64,000 nucleotides of DNA, taken from the NCBI GenBank assembly GCA_041686375.1, contig JAWLEB010000014.1:6138-70137 (forward strand). The letters run 5' to 3'. Below, one piece after another: positions 53,618 to 62,977 of the stretch. The DNA is from JAGXLC01 sp041686375. GTDB taxonomy: Bacteria > Bacteroidota > Bacteroidia > Bacteroidales > UBA12077. Positions within the stretch are counted from its first letter, which is position 1, and each line of letters opens with the position of its first letter. The position numbers were made by a program, and so were the translations under genes. The notes under the pieces were generated by a model. That model was not told where the DNA came from. It worked only from the letters and a program-made list of their open reading frames with translations, and ran no database searches.

Positions 53618-55123
53618 ATGAAAAAACAAATATTACTTACCACTCTATTGGCATTTATAACTTTTGGAATTTTTGCACAAAGTCTAGAGTATGAAACAGC
53701 GGTAAGAAATTCTCAAAGCACATTCAGTGGAACTGCCAGATTCACAGGTATGGGTGGCGCTTTTAATGCTTTGGGAGGAGACTTTTCCTCGCTTTCAGTT
53801 AATCCAGCCGGTGTCGCTGTGTATAGTGGATTACAAATCGTGACTACTCCAGTTTTTCATTCCGCAACGACCAATACAAATATGCTTGACTATGAGAGAG
53901 AAGAGACTGATTATAACGTAAATTTTCATAATGTAGGCCTTATATCCTCGTATGAAGTAAGTGGCGAATCCCTTTGGAAAAACATCAATTTTGCGTTAGG
54001 ATACAATCAATTAAATGATTTTAACAATACTTTTAATGTGAAGTATTTCAACAAGGATTTTTCCCTAATGCATACCTATGTGGATAATGCTAAAAATGGT
54101 ATTTTTGATGAAGCTTATGAAGACCTTGCGTTCCAAACTTATTTACTGAATGATTATTATATGGAAGATAATGACACTATATATGAATGGTGGTCTCCTG
54201 TTAGAGATGAAATGGAATATACAGACACAGCCTCAGGTGTAGAAGAGGTTGGTGTGAACCAGAACAAATATGTAAATTCCTCCGGTTCAAACGGAGAATA
54301 TATTTTATCTGTAGGAGGTAATTATGCAGATAAACTATTTATAGGGTTTACCTTTGGAATACAACGTACAGATTACGAGCTAAGAAGAACGCATTCGGAA
54401 TTCGAAAACAATGATGAAATGTTAAATTTTCATTCCTTCGACTTTACCGAATATGAAACACATTCCGGGAATGGCTACAATTTTAAAATAGGGGCTATTT
54501 ACCGGCCAACAGATTATATACGGCTGGGTGCAGCAATACACACCCCCACATTTTATAAAATGGAATATACCTGGTATAATGAAATGAATTCAGATTTAGA
54601 CTATGGAGAGACACATTCATTTTCCTCTGATAATTATTCATACTCGTACAATTTAATAACACCCATGCGTATAGAAACAGGAGCAGCATGGCAAATTCAG
54701 GACAATGCCATTATTAGCGCTGATTATGAGCGTATCGATTATTCTACAGTAAAATTAGAGGATAAAGAAGGCGGAAATGAATTTGAAGATGATAACCAAC
54801 TTTTAAACAATACACTTGGCGCTGCAAATAATATACGTATAGGAGGAGAATACAGGCTTGACAAACTTTATTTTCGCGGGGGGTATGCACTATACCAAAC
54901 GCCTTATAATGATCAAAATGCTGATTTAAAAAAGGATAAAAATATATATAGCGGAGGTATCGGATACAGAGAAGGAGGCTTTTTCATTGACGCTTCTTTT
55001 CAACGGAGCATGGTAACAGAAAACAAAGCTCTTTACGAGTCTATATATAACCTGCAAGACCAAGCTACAAAAATCGAAAATAATTTTGATAAGTTTATTA
55101 TTACCATAGGATTGAGGATGTAA
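53618..55123 (+). CDS. OmpP1/FadL-type outer membrane protein
   Basis: A 501-residue outer-membrane barrel with signal peptide (1-20, IFAQ). Start of the mature part TARFTGMGGAFNALGGDFSSLSVNPAGVAVY is the OmpP1/FadL hallmark (N-terminal hatch, NPAG). Strands such as YNFKIGAIYRPTDYIRLGAAIHTP and IGLRM at the end follow. Relatives take up hydrophobic compounds such as fatty acids and aromatics. It lies directly behind the Ser-rich lipoprotein. The substrate is unknown. An inverted repeat (55184-55195 with 55224-55235) lies in the 238-base gap after it. Confidence 0.88.
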   Translation: MKKQILLTTLLAFITFGIFAQSLEYETAVRNSQSTFSGTARFTGMGGAFNALGGDFSSLSVNPAGVAVYSGLQIVTTPVFHSATTNTNMLDYEREETDYNVNFHNVGLISSYEVSGESLWKNINFALGYNQLNDFNNTFNVKYFNKDFSLMHTYVDNAKNGIFDEAYEDLAFQTYLLNDYYMEDNDTIYEWWSPVRDEMEYTDTASGVEEVGVNQNKYVNSSGSNGEYILSVGGNYADKLFIGFTFGIQRTDYELRRTHSEFENNDEMLNFHSFDFTEYETHSGNGYNFKIGAIYRPTDYIRLGAAIHTPTFYKMEYTWYNEMNSDLDYGETHSFSSDNYSYSYNLITPMRIETGAAWQIQDNAIISADYERIDYSTVKLEDKEGGNEFEDDNQLLNNTLGAANNIRIGGEYRLDKLYFRGGYALYQTPYNDQNADLKKDKNIYSGGIGYREGGFFIDASFQRSMVTENKALYESIYNLQDQATKIENNFDKFIITIGLRM

Positions 55124-55183
55124 TTATAATTTTATTGACATAATTCCTCTTTTTACAACTTCTTTTCCTGCGAATATTTATTT

Positions 55184-55235
55184 TAACCTAAGTTGTCAGT
55201 CTTCCTATATCAAATGGAGAATTCAGCTTAGGTTA
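55184..55235. repeat. Inverted repeat between the porin and DUF349 genes
   Basis: TAACCTAAGTTG and CAGCTTAGGTTA form a 12-pair stem with one G-U and a 28-base loop. No U tract follows directly. Could be a weak terminator or a structured leader; nothing else seen in the 238-base gap. Confidence 0.4.
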
Positions 55236-55361
55236 TGTCATATTTTACAGATTAAATTTATATATATATTTAATAATTTCCTATTATTTGTTTATTTTCG
55301 CAAAGAATCTACGACCCCAAAAACTATTACGATTGAAGAATAATCGTTTGAAAAACCTGAT

Positions 55362-57314
55362 ATGATGAATACAGAAGACAAGCAGCAATTCAACTCACAG
55401 CAGGATCAAAATGTTAGTCATAATATTGATTCTGTTACAAAACATCAAGATGAAAACCCAGTGAATGATCAACCTCAAGATGAAGAAAAAGATCAGACTC
55501 CTGGTAATAATTATGAGGAAGAAGATCAGGAAGAGGAAAACAGGGAAGCTGACAGCGACTATCAGAACGAACAGGAACTTCCGGGTGTTGATTACACAGA
55601 ATATTCCAGGGATGCACTTGTGAAACGCCTCAGGGAAATACTTGAAAACGATGATATTTCCGATAAAAAGCGAGAAATTGACATCATAAAGGCTACTTTC
55701 TATAGAAAACATCGTGCCTTTAATGAAGAACAAAAAAAAGCATTCATTAACAAAGGCGGAACTCCTGAAGAATTTAAACCAGAAAAAGACCCGCTCGAGA
55801 CGGAATTAAAAGAACTTCTGAAGCAATATAAAGACAAAAAAAATCAAATCAATAAAGAAAAAGAAGAAGAGAAAAAAAGGAACCTGGAAAAAAAGAACCA
55901 GGTAATTGAAGAGCTCAAAAATCTTGTAAACAAAAAAGAATCGCTGGGACAAACGTTTAAGGAATTCAGAGAATTGCAAAAACGATGGCGTGAGATAGGT
56001 CCTGTACCGCAAAACAGAGTCAAAGACCTGTGGGGAACATATCATCACCATGTTGAGAAGTTTTATGACTATGTAAAAATAAACAAGGAACTACGCGACC
56101 TTGATCTCAAAAAGAATCTCGAGGCAAAACTTGACTTGTGTGAACAGGCTGAGAAACTGGATGAAGAAGAGGATATTGTATATGCTTTCAAAACACTTCA
56201 AAAATTACACGACAAATGGAGAGAAATAGGCCCTGTACCGAATGAAAAAAAAGAAGAAATATGGCAGCGCTTTAAAGAGGCAACAAGCGTGATAAATAAA
56301 AAACATCAAAATTACTTTAAAGAACTCAGAAAACAACAAAATGCAAATCTCGAAGCTAAAACAAAATTATGCGAAAAAGCAGAAGAGATAGCAGAGCTAG
56401 AAATTAATACCCACAAAGACTGGAATCACTACACAAAACAAATTCTTGATCTTCAGAAAGAATGGCGAACCATTGGCTTTGCCCCGAAAAAACATAACAA
56501 CAAGATATACAGAAGATTCCGCAAAGCGTGCGACCGCTTTTTTGCTAAAAAACGTGTATTCTACTCCCAACATAAAGAATGGCAAGAAAATAACTTAAAG
56601 AAAAAAGAAGAATTCGTTCAGCGTGCTGAAGAACTGAAAGACAACATTGATTGGGAAAATACTGCTAAAGAACTTATTGAATTGCAAAAAGCATGGAAAG
56701 AAATCGGGCCGGTACCTAAAAAACACTCTGAAGAGGTATGGAAACGATTCAGAAATGCCTGCGATCATTTCTTCCAAAGAAAAAAGGATAGTGAATCCAC
56801 AAAAGATAAAGATTTTGACAAAAATCTGAAACTGAAAAAGGACCTCATAGAAGAGATTAAAAATTACTACCCTGAAAACCATGATACAGAGGAAAACTTG
56901 GACAAGTTGCAGGAGTTTGAAGAACGATGGGCTGAAATTGGATTTGTGCCATACAAATATAAAGACCAGGTTCAGCAGGAATATCGTGAGGCTATGTATG
57001 ACCAGTACAATAAGCTTGACATTGATGAAAATGAAAGAGAATTACTCAAATACAGAAGCAAAATTAGAAACATTCAGCAAAAACCTAAAGCTGAAAACAG
57101 AATCAGACAGGAAAGAGATAAATTTCTTAACAAGATTAAGAAGCTTGAAACCAATATCATAACATGGGAAAATAATCTTGGCTTTATTTCTGCAGAATCT
57201 ACTGAAGCAAGCGACATGATTCATGATTTTCAGGATAAAATACAGAAAGCCCGAAAAGAAATTGAGTTACTTGAAGAAAAAATTAAGTTAATCGATCAGC
57301 TAGAGGACGAATAA
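55362..57314 (+). CDS. DUF349 repeat protein
   Basis: A 650-residue highly charged coiled-coil protein. After a disordered acidic N-terminus (~1-75) come about five DUF349 repeats, each with a W(R/K)EIG(P/F)VP core: RWREIGPVP, KWREIGPVP, EWRTIGFAP, AWKEIGPVP and RWAEIGFVP. The C-terminus is a further coiled coil (KIQKARKEIELLEEKIKL). DUF349 proteins are seen in many bacteria and often said to respond to DNA damage or stress, but the biochemical role is unknown. pyrG follows 11 bases later. Confidence 0.9.
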   Translation: MMNTEDKQQFNSQQDQNVSHNIDSVTKHQDENPVNDQPQDEEKDQTPGNNYEEEDQEEENREADSDYQNEQELPGVDYTEYSRDALVKRLREILENDDISDKKREIDIIKATFYRKHRAFNEEQKKAFINKGGTPEEFKPEKDPLETELKELLKQYKDKKNQINKEKEEEKKRNLEKKNQVIEELKNLVNKKESLGQTFKEFRELQKRWREIGPVPQNRVKDLWGTYHHHVEKFYDYVKINKELRDLDLKKNLEAKLDLCEQAEKLDEEEDIVYAFKTLQKLHDKWREIGPVPNEKKEEIWQRFKEATSVINKKHQNYFKELRKQQNANLEAKTKLCEKAEEIAELEINTHKDWNHYTKQILDLQKEWRTIGFAPKKHNNKIYRRFRKACDRFFAKKRVFYSQHKEWQENNLKKKEEFVQRAEELKDNIDWENTAKELIELQKAWKEIGPVPKKHSEEVWKRFRNACDHFFQRKKDSESTKDKDFDKNLKLKKDLIEEIKNYYPENHDTEENLDKLQEFEERWAEIGFVPYKYKDQVQQEYREAMYDQYNKLDIDENERELLKYRSKIRNIQQKPKAENRIRQERDKFLNKIKKLETNIITWENNLGFISAESTEASDMIHDFQDKIQKARKEIELLEEKIKLIDQLEDE

Positions 57315-57325
57315 AACATTAACCA

Positions 57326-58930
57326 TTGAAAAAGAGGACAAAATATATATTCGTGACCGGCGGAGTTACCTCATCATTGGGTAAGGGGATTATTTCCGCC
57401 TCCCTGGGTAAATTACTTCTGGCACGTGGATACTCCGTCACTATTCAAAAATTAGATCCATACATCAATATAGATCCGGGAACCTTAAATCCTTACGAGC
57501 ATGGTGAATGCTATGTCACGGAAGATGGTACAGAGACCGATCTTGACCTTGGTCATTACGAGCGCTTTACAAATGTGATAACCAGCCAGAATAATAATGT
57601 GACTACGGGACAAATTTATCAGTCTGTCATAAATAAAGAACGCAGAGGTGATTATTTGGGAAAAACGGTCCAGGTAATTCCTCATATTACCGATGAGATT
57701 AAAAGAGATGTAAAATTACTGGGCAGACGATTCGATTATGATGTGGTTATTACCGAAATAGGTGGAACCGTTGGTGATATAGAATCATTACCCTATATTG
57801 AAACTGTAAGACAGCTTAAATGGGAACTGGGATCATCGAACAGCCTGGTTATACACTTAACACTTGTCCCCTATCTCGCTGCCTCACGAGAATCGAAAAC
57901 TAAACCTACCCAACATTCGGTCAAAGGGTTACTTGAAAATGGGGTACAGCCTGATGTATTGGTATTGAGAACCGAGCATGAGCTAAACTTTGAAATCCGC
58001 AAGAAGGTTGCACGCTTCTGTAATGTTGAAATGGAAGCGGTTATTGAATCCAGGGATGTAGAGACAATATATGAAGTACCGCTGCTAATGGAACAGGAAA
58101 AACTGGATTTTACCATTCTTAAAAAGCTGAATCTTTCTACGAAGACAAGACCCAACCTTGATCACTGGAAAAAATTTGTTGATAAACTAAAAAATCCCAA
58201 AAGAGAAGTTACAATAGGATTAGTAGGGAAATATATAGAATTACCTGATTCATATAAGTCAATTGCTGAATCATTTATACACTCCGGCGCAGTGAATGAA
58301 TGTAAAGTAAACCTTGTAAATATTCACTCCGAAGATATTGTACAGCAAAATATTGAAGATAAATTGAAAGGACTCCAGGGCATCCTGGTAGCGCCTGGTT
58401 TTGGACAACGCGGTATTGAAGGGAAAATTTTAGCGGCACAATATGCAAGGGAAAACAATATACCATATCTGGGCATTTGTCTGGGGATGCAAAGCGCTGT
58501 TATTGAATTTGCAAGAAACGTTCTGGGTTATCAACAGGCAGATTCCACCGAGTTTAATCGCCGAACCCCATACCCTGTTATTGATTTGATGGAAGAACAA
58601 AAAAATGTAACCGAAAAAGGCGGGACAATGCGACTTGGGGCGTATCCATGCTATATTAAAAAAAGTACAAAAGCGCATTCAATCTTTAATACAAATAAAA
58701 TCAAAGAAAGACACCGTCACAGATATGAATTCAATAATGCCTACCTTAAAAATTTTGAGAAAGAAGGTATGATTGCATCCGGAATAAATCCGGATACAGA
58801 TCTGGTTGAAATAATGGAGCTCCCGGAGCACAGGTGGTTTGTTGGTGTACAGTTTCATCCCGAATATCAAAGTACGGTTATTAACCCTCATCCTCTTTTT
58901 GTGGCTTTCATTAAAGAAGCCTGCTCATAA
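57326..58930 (+). CDS. pyrG: CTP synthase
   Basis: A 534-residue CTP synthase: UTP amination with glutamine. The synthetase domain has GGVTSSLGKGIISASLG, DPYINIDPGTLNPYEHGE, and EIGGTVGDIES; the glutamine amidotransferase domain has GICLGMQSAVIEFARN with its Cys and HPEYQSTV with the His. It starts with TTG, 11 bases after the DUF349 gene; no ATG in frame fits the family N-terminus (KYIFVTGG). Co-transcribed with the DUF349 gene. Confidence 0.95.
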   Translation: MKKRTKYIFVTGGVTSSLGKGIISASLGKLLLARGYSVTIQKLDPYINIDPGTLNPYEHGECYVTEDGTETDLDLGHYERFTNVITSQNNNVTTGQIYQSVINKERRGDYLGKTVQVIPHITDEIKRDVKLLGRRFDYDVVITEIGGTVGDIESLPYIETVRQLKWELGSSNSLVIHLTLVPYLAASRESKTKPTQHSVKGLLENGVQPDVLVLRTEHELNFEIRKKVARFCNVEMEAVIESRDVETIYEVPLLMEQEKLDFTILKKLNLSTKTRPNLDHWKKFVDKLKNPKREVTIGLVGKYIELPDSYKSIAESFIHSGAVNECKVNLVNIHSEDIVQQNIEDKLKGLQGILVAPGFGQRGIEGKILAAQYARENNIPYLGICLGMQSAVIEFARNVLGYQQADSTEFNRRTPYPVIDLMEEQKNVTEKGGTMRLGAYPCYIKKSTKAHSIFNTNKIKERHRHRYEFNNAYLKNFEKEGMIASGINPDTDLVEIMELPEHRWFVGVQFHPEYQSTVINPHPLFVAFIKEACS

Positions 58931-58955
58931 ACAAATTATCATTCTTTAATTTTTC

Positions 58956-58986
58956 TTGATAATCTTATCATTTAAAATTATATTTG
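58956..58986 (+). promoter_or_regulatory. Putative yidC promoter
   Basis: TTG (58956-58958), 20-base spacer, TATATTTG (58979-58986), fitting TTTG/TAnnTTTG except for one base of the -33 box. RNA start is expected ~32 bases before the yidC ATG. Confidence 0.55.
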
Positions 58987-59024
58987 CCCAATTTTAAAAT
59001 CTAGTGGTGTAAAAAATATTCAAG

Positions 59025-60941
59025 ATGGACAGAAATTCACTAATTGGTTTAATTTTAATTGCTGTTATTGTAGTTATCTATGGAATTGTAAATAAACCTT
59101 CGCAGGACGAAATAGAACAGGCAAAAAGAAGAAGGGATTCCCTCCAAAAAGCTCAGCAAGAACAAGTTGATACAACAACCGAAGAACCTGCAGCCGAAAA
59201 AGAAGAACCTGCGCCTATAGAAGATGAGAGAACTGAAGAATTAACCGATATAGAGGATGCTTCCCAATTAAGCGAATTACGTGAACAGTTTGGCCCTTTT
59301 GCAGAGTCTGCAGAAGGAGATGAAGATTTTATTATTCTGGAAAATGAAAAAATCAAACTTAAACTATTCACCAAAGGAGGAAGGCCATACTCTGTGGAGA
59401 TAAAAAACCACAAGACATATACGCAGGAACCACTGATTTTATTTGAAGGGGAAGAAAATAGTTTTGGGTTTAACTTTTTTGCAAATAAACGCCAAATCTC
59501 AACCAATGAGCTCTATTTTGTAAATGAAAGTCAGCAGGACTCTCTATATGCAGATAACAACCCCAAAACAGTAACATTAAGATTGCATGCGGGTAAAGAC
59601 CGATATATTGATTACATCTACACTTTGGCGCCGGAAGCAAGCATGATGGATTTTAAAATACGATTTGTAGGGATGAATGAGATAATTCCCGACAATCTTA
59701 GTACTTTGAATCTGGACTGGGAAATGTATGCCCCTCAGCTTGAAAAAGGAAGAGAGAATGAAAATAATTATACGACAGTTGGCTATAAACATTACCAGGA
59801 TGATGTGGATGATTTAAGAGCTAGAGGTAAAGATGATGCAAGCGAAGAAATCAACACACGCCTTAAATGGGTTTCTTTCAAACAGCAGTTTTTCTCCTCC
59901 ATTTTGGTTGCAGAAAATTATTTCGCCAATTCAGAAGTATCATTTTCTAAGCTGGATGAAGAAGGTAAATATCTGAAAAAATTAGATGCAGAGTTGTCTA
60001 TACCCTATGAATCACAACCAGAGTACGAATTTCCCATGAAATTTTTCTTCGGCCCTAATCACTATACCACCCTGAAAAATTATGACCTGGGGTTTGAAGA
60101 ACTTGTCCCATTGGGTTCAGCTATTTTTAACTGGGTAACCAAACTTATCATTATCCCTATTTTTAACTGGCTGGATAATTTTATCCAGAATTACGGGATC
60201 ATAATATTATTACTCACAATTATCATTAAAATTGGTCTTTTCCCACTAACCTACAGGTCATATTTATCCCAGGGTAAGATGCGTGTCCTGAAACCTGAAA
60301 TTGATGAGATAAACCAAAAATATCCTAAGAAAGAGGATAACATGAAGAAGCAAAAGGCTGTCATGGACCTCTATAAGAAAGCCGGAGTTAACCCGATGGG
60401 TGGCTGTATTCCATTGTTGTTACAGTTCCCGTTTCTTATTGCCATGGTGCGTTTCTTCCCGTCTTCCTTCGAGTTGAGGCAGGAAAGCTTCTTGTGGGCT
60501 GATGATCTGTCTTCATTCGATTCTATTCTTAACCTTCCATTTGAAATTCCGTTTTATGGAGATCATGTCAGCGGATTCACACTTTTGATGGCTGTTACGC
60601 TCATATTTACAACAAGAATTAACAGCTCACAAATGGCAAGTTCAGGCCAGCAGATGCCGGGGATGAAATTTTTCACCACATATCTGATGCCGGTAATGTT
60701 GCTGTTTATCTTTAATAATTTTTCCGCCGCCCTGAGTTATTATTTCTTCTTATCTAATGGTATAACACTGGCGCAAACAATGGTCATGAGGATGTTTGTA
60801 GATGATGACAAAATTCATAAGAAACTAAAAGAAAAGAAGAAACAGAAGAAAACTGCAAAAAAATCCAAATGGCAGGAGCGACTTGAGCAAGCTCAAAAGA
60901 TGAGAGAGCAAAAGCAAAACCCCAAAAAGCGAAAACGATAA
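59025..60941 (+). CDS. yidC: Membrane protein insertase YidC
   Basis: A 638-residue YidC of the Gram-negative form. N-terminal helix (residues 6-22), then a Gln/Glu-rich linker, a large periplasmic domain (~75-345), and the conserved five-helix core (IILLLTIIIKIGLFPLTYRSY, NPMGGCIPLLLQFPFLIAM, and a final helix FSAALSYYFF). In the core the hydrophilic-groove Arg is likely the one in LTYRSYLSQ. A basic Lys-rich tail (KKKQKKTAKKSK) would bind ribosomes. pyrG-yidC is a common Bacteroidota order. Confidence 0.95.
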   Translation: MDRNSLIGLILIAVIVVIYGIVNKPSQDEIEQAKRRRDSLQKAQQEQVDTTTEEPAAEKEEPAPIEDERTEELTDIEDASQLSELREQFGPFAESAEGDEDFIILENEKIKLKLFTKGGRPYSVEIKNHKTYTQEPLILFEGEENSFGFNFFANKRQISTNELYFVNESQQDSLYADNNPKTVTLRLHAGKDRYIDYIYTLAPEASMMDFKIRFVGMNEIIPDNLSTLNLDWEMYAPQLEKGRENENNYTTVGYKHYQDDVDDLRARGKDDASEEINTRLKWVSFKQQFFSSILVAENYFANSEVSFSKLDEEGKYLKKLDAELSIPYESQPEYEFPMKFFFGPNHYTTLKNYDLGFEELVPLGSAIFNWVTKLIIIPIFNWLDNFIQNYGIIILLLTIIIKIGLFPLTYRSYLSQGKMRVLKPEIDEINQKYPKKEDNMKKQKAVMDLYKKAGVNPMGGCIPLLLQFPFLIAMVRFFPSSFELRQESFLWADDLSSFDSILNLPFEIPFYGDHVSGFTLLMAVTLIFTTRINSSQMASSGQQMPGMKFFTTYLMPVMLLFIFNNFSAALSYYFFLSNGITLAQTMVMRMFVDDDKIHKKLKEKKKQKKTAKKSKWQERLEQAQKMREQKQNPKKRKR

Positions 60942-60958
60942 TAAAATATGAATCAGAT

Positions 60959-60990
60959 AAAAAAAGCCCATAGATTTTACGGGCTTTTTT
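60959..60990. terminator. Terminator after yidC
   Basis: Stem AAAAAAGCCC / GGGCTTTTTT with an 11-12 base loop (ATAGATTTTAC) and T run. Symmetric enough to also stop the minus-strand receiver gene at 61143. Confidence 0.8.
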
Positions 60991-61142
60991 TATGGTTTTG
61001 CTTTAACAGGATTTTCTGATGTGTAGATACGCATCCAATATTTCTAAACCTTCTGCTAATTGCATTTTATAGGGAATTAATATGTGATTTGGTATTATGG
61101 GAAATCTTAACCATGTTTCAATACCAGCTGAAAAAGGAAATA

Positions 61143-61529
61143 TTATTCCTGGAAAAGATATCGTTCTATAGTTGCCATGAGGTTAAGGGGATGGATGGGT
61201 TTGGCCAGGAAATCATCGCAACCAGCACTTAAAGCTTTGCTACGGTCGTCATTTGTGCTGTAAGCTGTTTGTGCCAAAATTGGTAAGTTGGGTTGTTCGT
61301 ATTTTATAAGTTGTGTAGCTTGTAAACCATCTACTCCCGGCATCTGAATATCCATTAAGACAAGGTCTATTTTTCCATGTTCCCGGCATATTTGAATCGT
61401 CTCATTTCCATTCTTTGCCCATAAAATTTCTGCCCCTTTTTCTTTAAAAACAGATTTCAAAAACAAAAAGTTTATCTTCTCATCTTCAGCTATTAAAATA
61501 ACTTTATCCTTCCAGCCATTATTCATCAT
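61143..61529 (-). CDS. Stand-alone response regulator receiver protein
   Basis: A 128-residue single receiver domain: ILIAEDEKINFLFL (acidic pair), phospho-accepting Asp in LVLMDIQMPGVDGL, ILAQTAYST (Thr) and the Lys in FLAKPIHPLNL. No output domain. Probably signals by protein contact with a kinase or other target. It begins 13 bases after the end of sucD on the same strand, so both are likely read together. Cognate kinase not in this window. Confidence 0.9.
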   Translation of the reverse strand: MMNNGWKDKVILIAEDEKINFLFLKSVFKEKGAEILWAKNGNETIQICREHGKIDLVLMDIQMPGVDGLQATQLIKYEQPNLPILAQTAYSTNDDRSKALSAGCDDFLAKPIHPLNLMATIERYLFQE

Positions 61530-61542
61530 GTAAATTCTCAGT

Positions 61543-62412
61543 TTATTTCAAAGCATTATATATTCTATGTCCGATTTCAGCAGGAGACTCGGCTATTTCC
61601 ACACCACATTCCTTCAGTATTTCCATCTTAGCACTTGCTGTATCGCCTTTACCTCCTATTATAGCGCCCGCGTGTCCCATTCTTCTTCCTTTAGGAGCTG
61701 TTTTTCCCGCAATGAAAGCAACTACCGGTTTAGTGCCGTGTTCTTTTATCCACTCAGCAGCTTCTGCTTCCATATTGCCCCCTATTTCGCCAATGATAAT
61801 AATTCCTTTTGTTTCAGGGTCGTCCATGAACATTTGAACAGCATCCAGGGTTGAAGTGCCAACAATTGGATCGCCTCCAATGCCAATACAGGTAGACTGT
61901 CCCAATCCTGACTTTGTAACCTGATCAACTGCTTCATAGGTCAAAGTTCCAGACCTTGAAACAATACCCACGGAGCCCTTTTTATGAATAAATCCTGGCA
62001 TTATACCTACTTTACATTCATCTGGGGTGATAATTCCCGGGCAGTTAGGCCCAATAAGCACCGTATCTCTATCTTTCAAATATTCTTTCACCTTAACCAT
62101 GTCCTGCGTAGGAATTCCTTCAGAAATTGCTACAACCACTTTAATTCCGGCCTCGGCTGATTCCATAATTGCATCCGCAGCAAAAGGCGGTGGTACAAAA
62201 ATCACTGAAGTGTCAGCTTCTGTTGCCTTTTTCGCATTTTCGACAGTATTGTAAACGGGAACACCTAAATGGGTCTGACCTTCTTTTCCCGGCGTTACGC
62301 CTGCAACGACTTTTGTTCCGTATTCGATCATTTGTTGGGCATGAAACGAACCTTCACTCCCTGTAATTCCCTGGACTAATATTTTTGAATTCTGATTAAC
62401 TAAGACACTCAT
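61543..62412 (-). CDS. sucD: Succinyl-CoA ligase, alpha subunit
   Basis: A 289-residue alpha subunit of succinyl-CoA synthetase (from MSVLVNQNSKILVQGITGSEG; the 50-codon extension to 62562 is not conserved). CoA-binding QGITGSEGSFH, GPNCPGIITPDECKVGIMPG, and the phospho-His loop GHAGAIIGGKGDTASAK are visible. The beta subunit (sucC) is not in the window. It can make ATP or GTP from succinyl-CoA in the TCA cycle or in propionate metabolism. Confidence 0.95.
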   Translation of the reverse strand: MSVLVNQNSKILVQGITGSEGSFHAQQMIEYGTKVVAGVTPGKEGQTHLGVPVYNTVENAKKATEADTSVIFVPPPFAADAIMESAEAGIKVVVAISEGIPTQDMVKVKEYLKDRDTVLIGPNCPGIITPDECKVGIMPGFIHKKGSVGIVSRSGTLTYEAVDQVTKSGLGQSTCIGIGGDPIVGTSTLDAVQMFMDDPETKGIIIIGEIGGNMEAEAAEWIKEHGTKPVVAFIAGKTAPKGRRMGHAGAIIGGKGDTASAKMEILKECGVEIAESPAEIGHRIYNALK

Positions 62413-62652
62413 GGTTTTTGTTTTTGTTGGATTTCTTTTATTCAAAAATAGGGATTTTATCCTTTCCTGCCAAAAACTGGTTGAAGGATATTGAAAAAAG
62501 TAAGGCCAGTTATAGATGATGTTGGATAATAAATTTCTTCTTTGAACCGCACATGAGGGCATATAAGATTTCTTTTTTATAACAAAGTAAAAAATACAAA
62601 ATCAATGACAACGTAACTCACTGGCAAGAATAAACATTAACCTCCATCAATG

Positions 62653-62946
62653 AAACCCTCATCCACAACATGTAGACAAAAGGACATGAATAGAATGCGC
62701 CTGCCTGCCGGTCCGGCAGGGATCCGTCAAAGCCGAAAACAATAAACGCGGATTTATTTATCAAAAATAATAATTACTTTAAGTTTTGTTTTGTAAGTCA
62801 TTCAAAGACAATACAATTGCCACATTTTATTCAAATGAGGTAATAACATAAAAAATGATATTCTAAAAGACAAACTTATATGAACTCATATGCCTTCCCG
62901 TAGAAGCGGGACAGGTTATATGGTTCAAAAAAACAATATCCAAATG
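62653..62946 (+). repeat. Dispersed repeat family A, copy 3, with inserted palindromes
   Basis: AAACCCTCATCCACAACATGTAGACAAAAGGACATG start; then a block not in the other copies, holding the palindrome CCTGCCGG-T-CCGGCAGG (62704-62720); CGCGGATTTATTTATCAAAA, TTATTCAAATGAGGTAATAAC; a second insert with TCCCG..CGGGA (62896-62911); and CAATATCCAAATG at the end. The last ATG lies 32 bases before the mnmE start and is not its start codon. Confidence 0.8.
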
Positions 62947-62977
62947 AAAATGATTAATTTTGCAAAAAACAGCAGTT

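Noticed and set aside
62413..62562. N-terminal extension of sucD
   Set aside because: Not family-like (Cys/Trp-rich leader); the conserved start lies at 62412.
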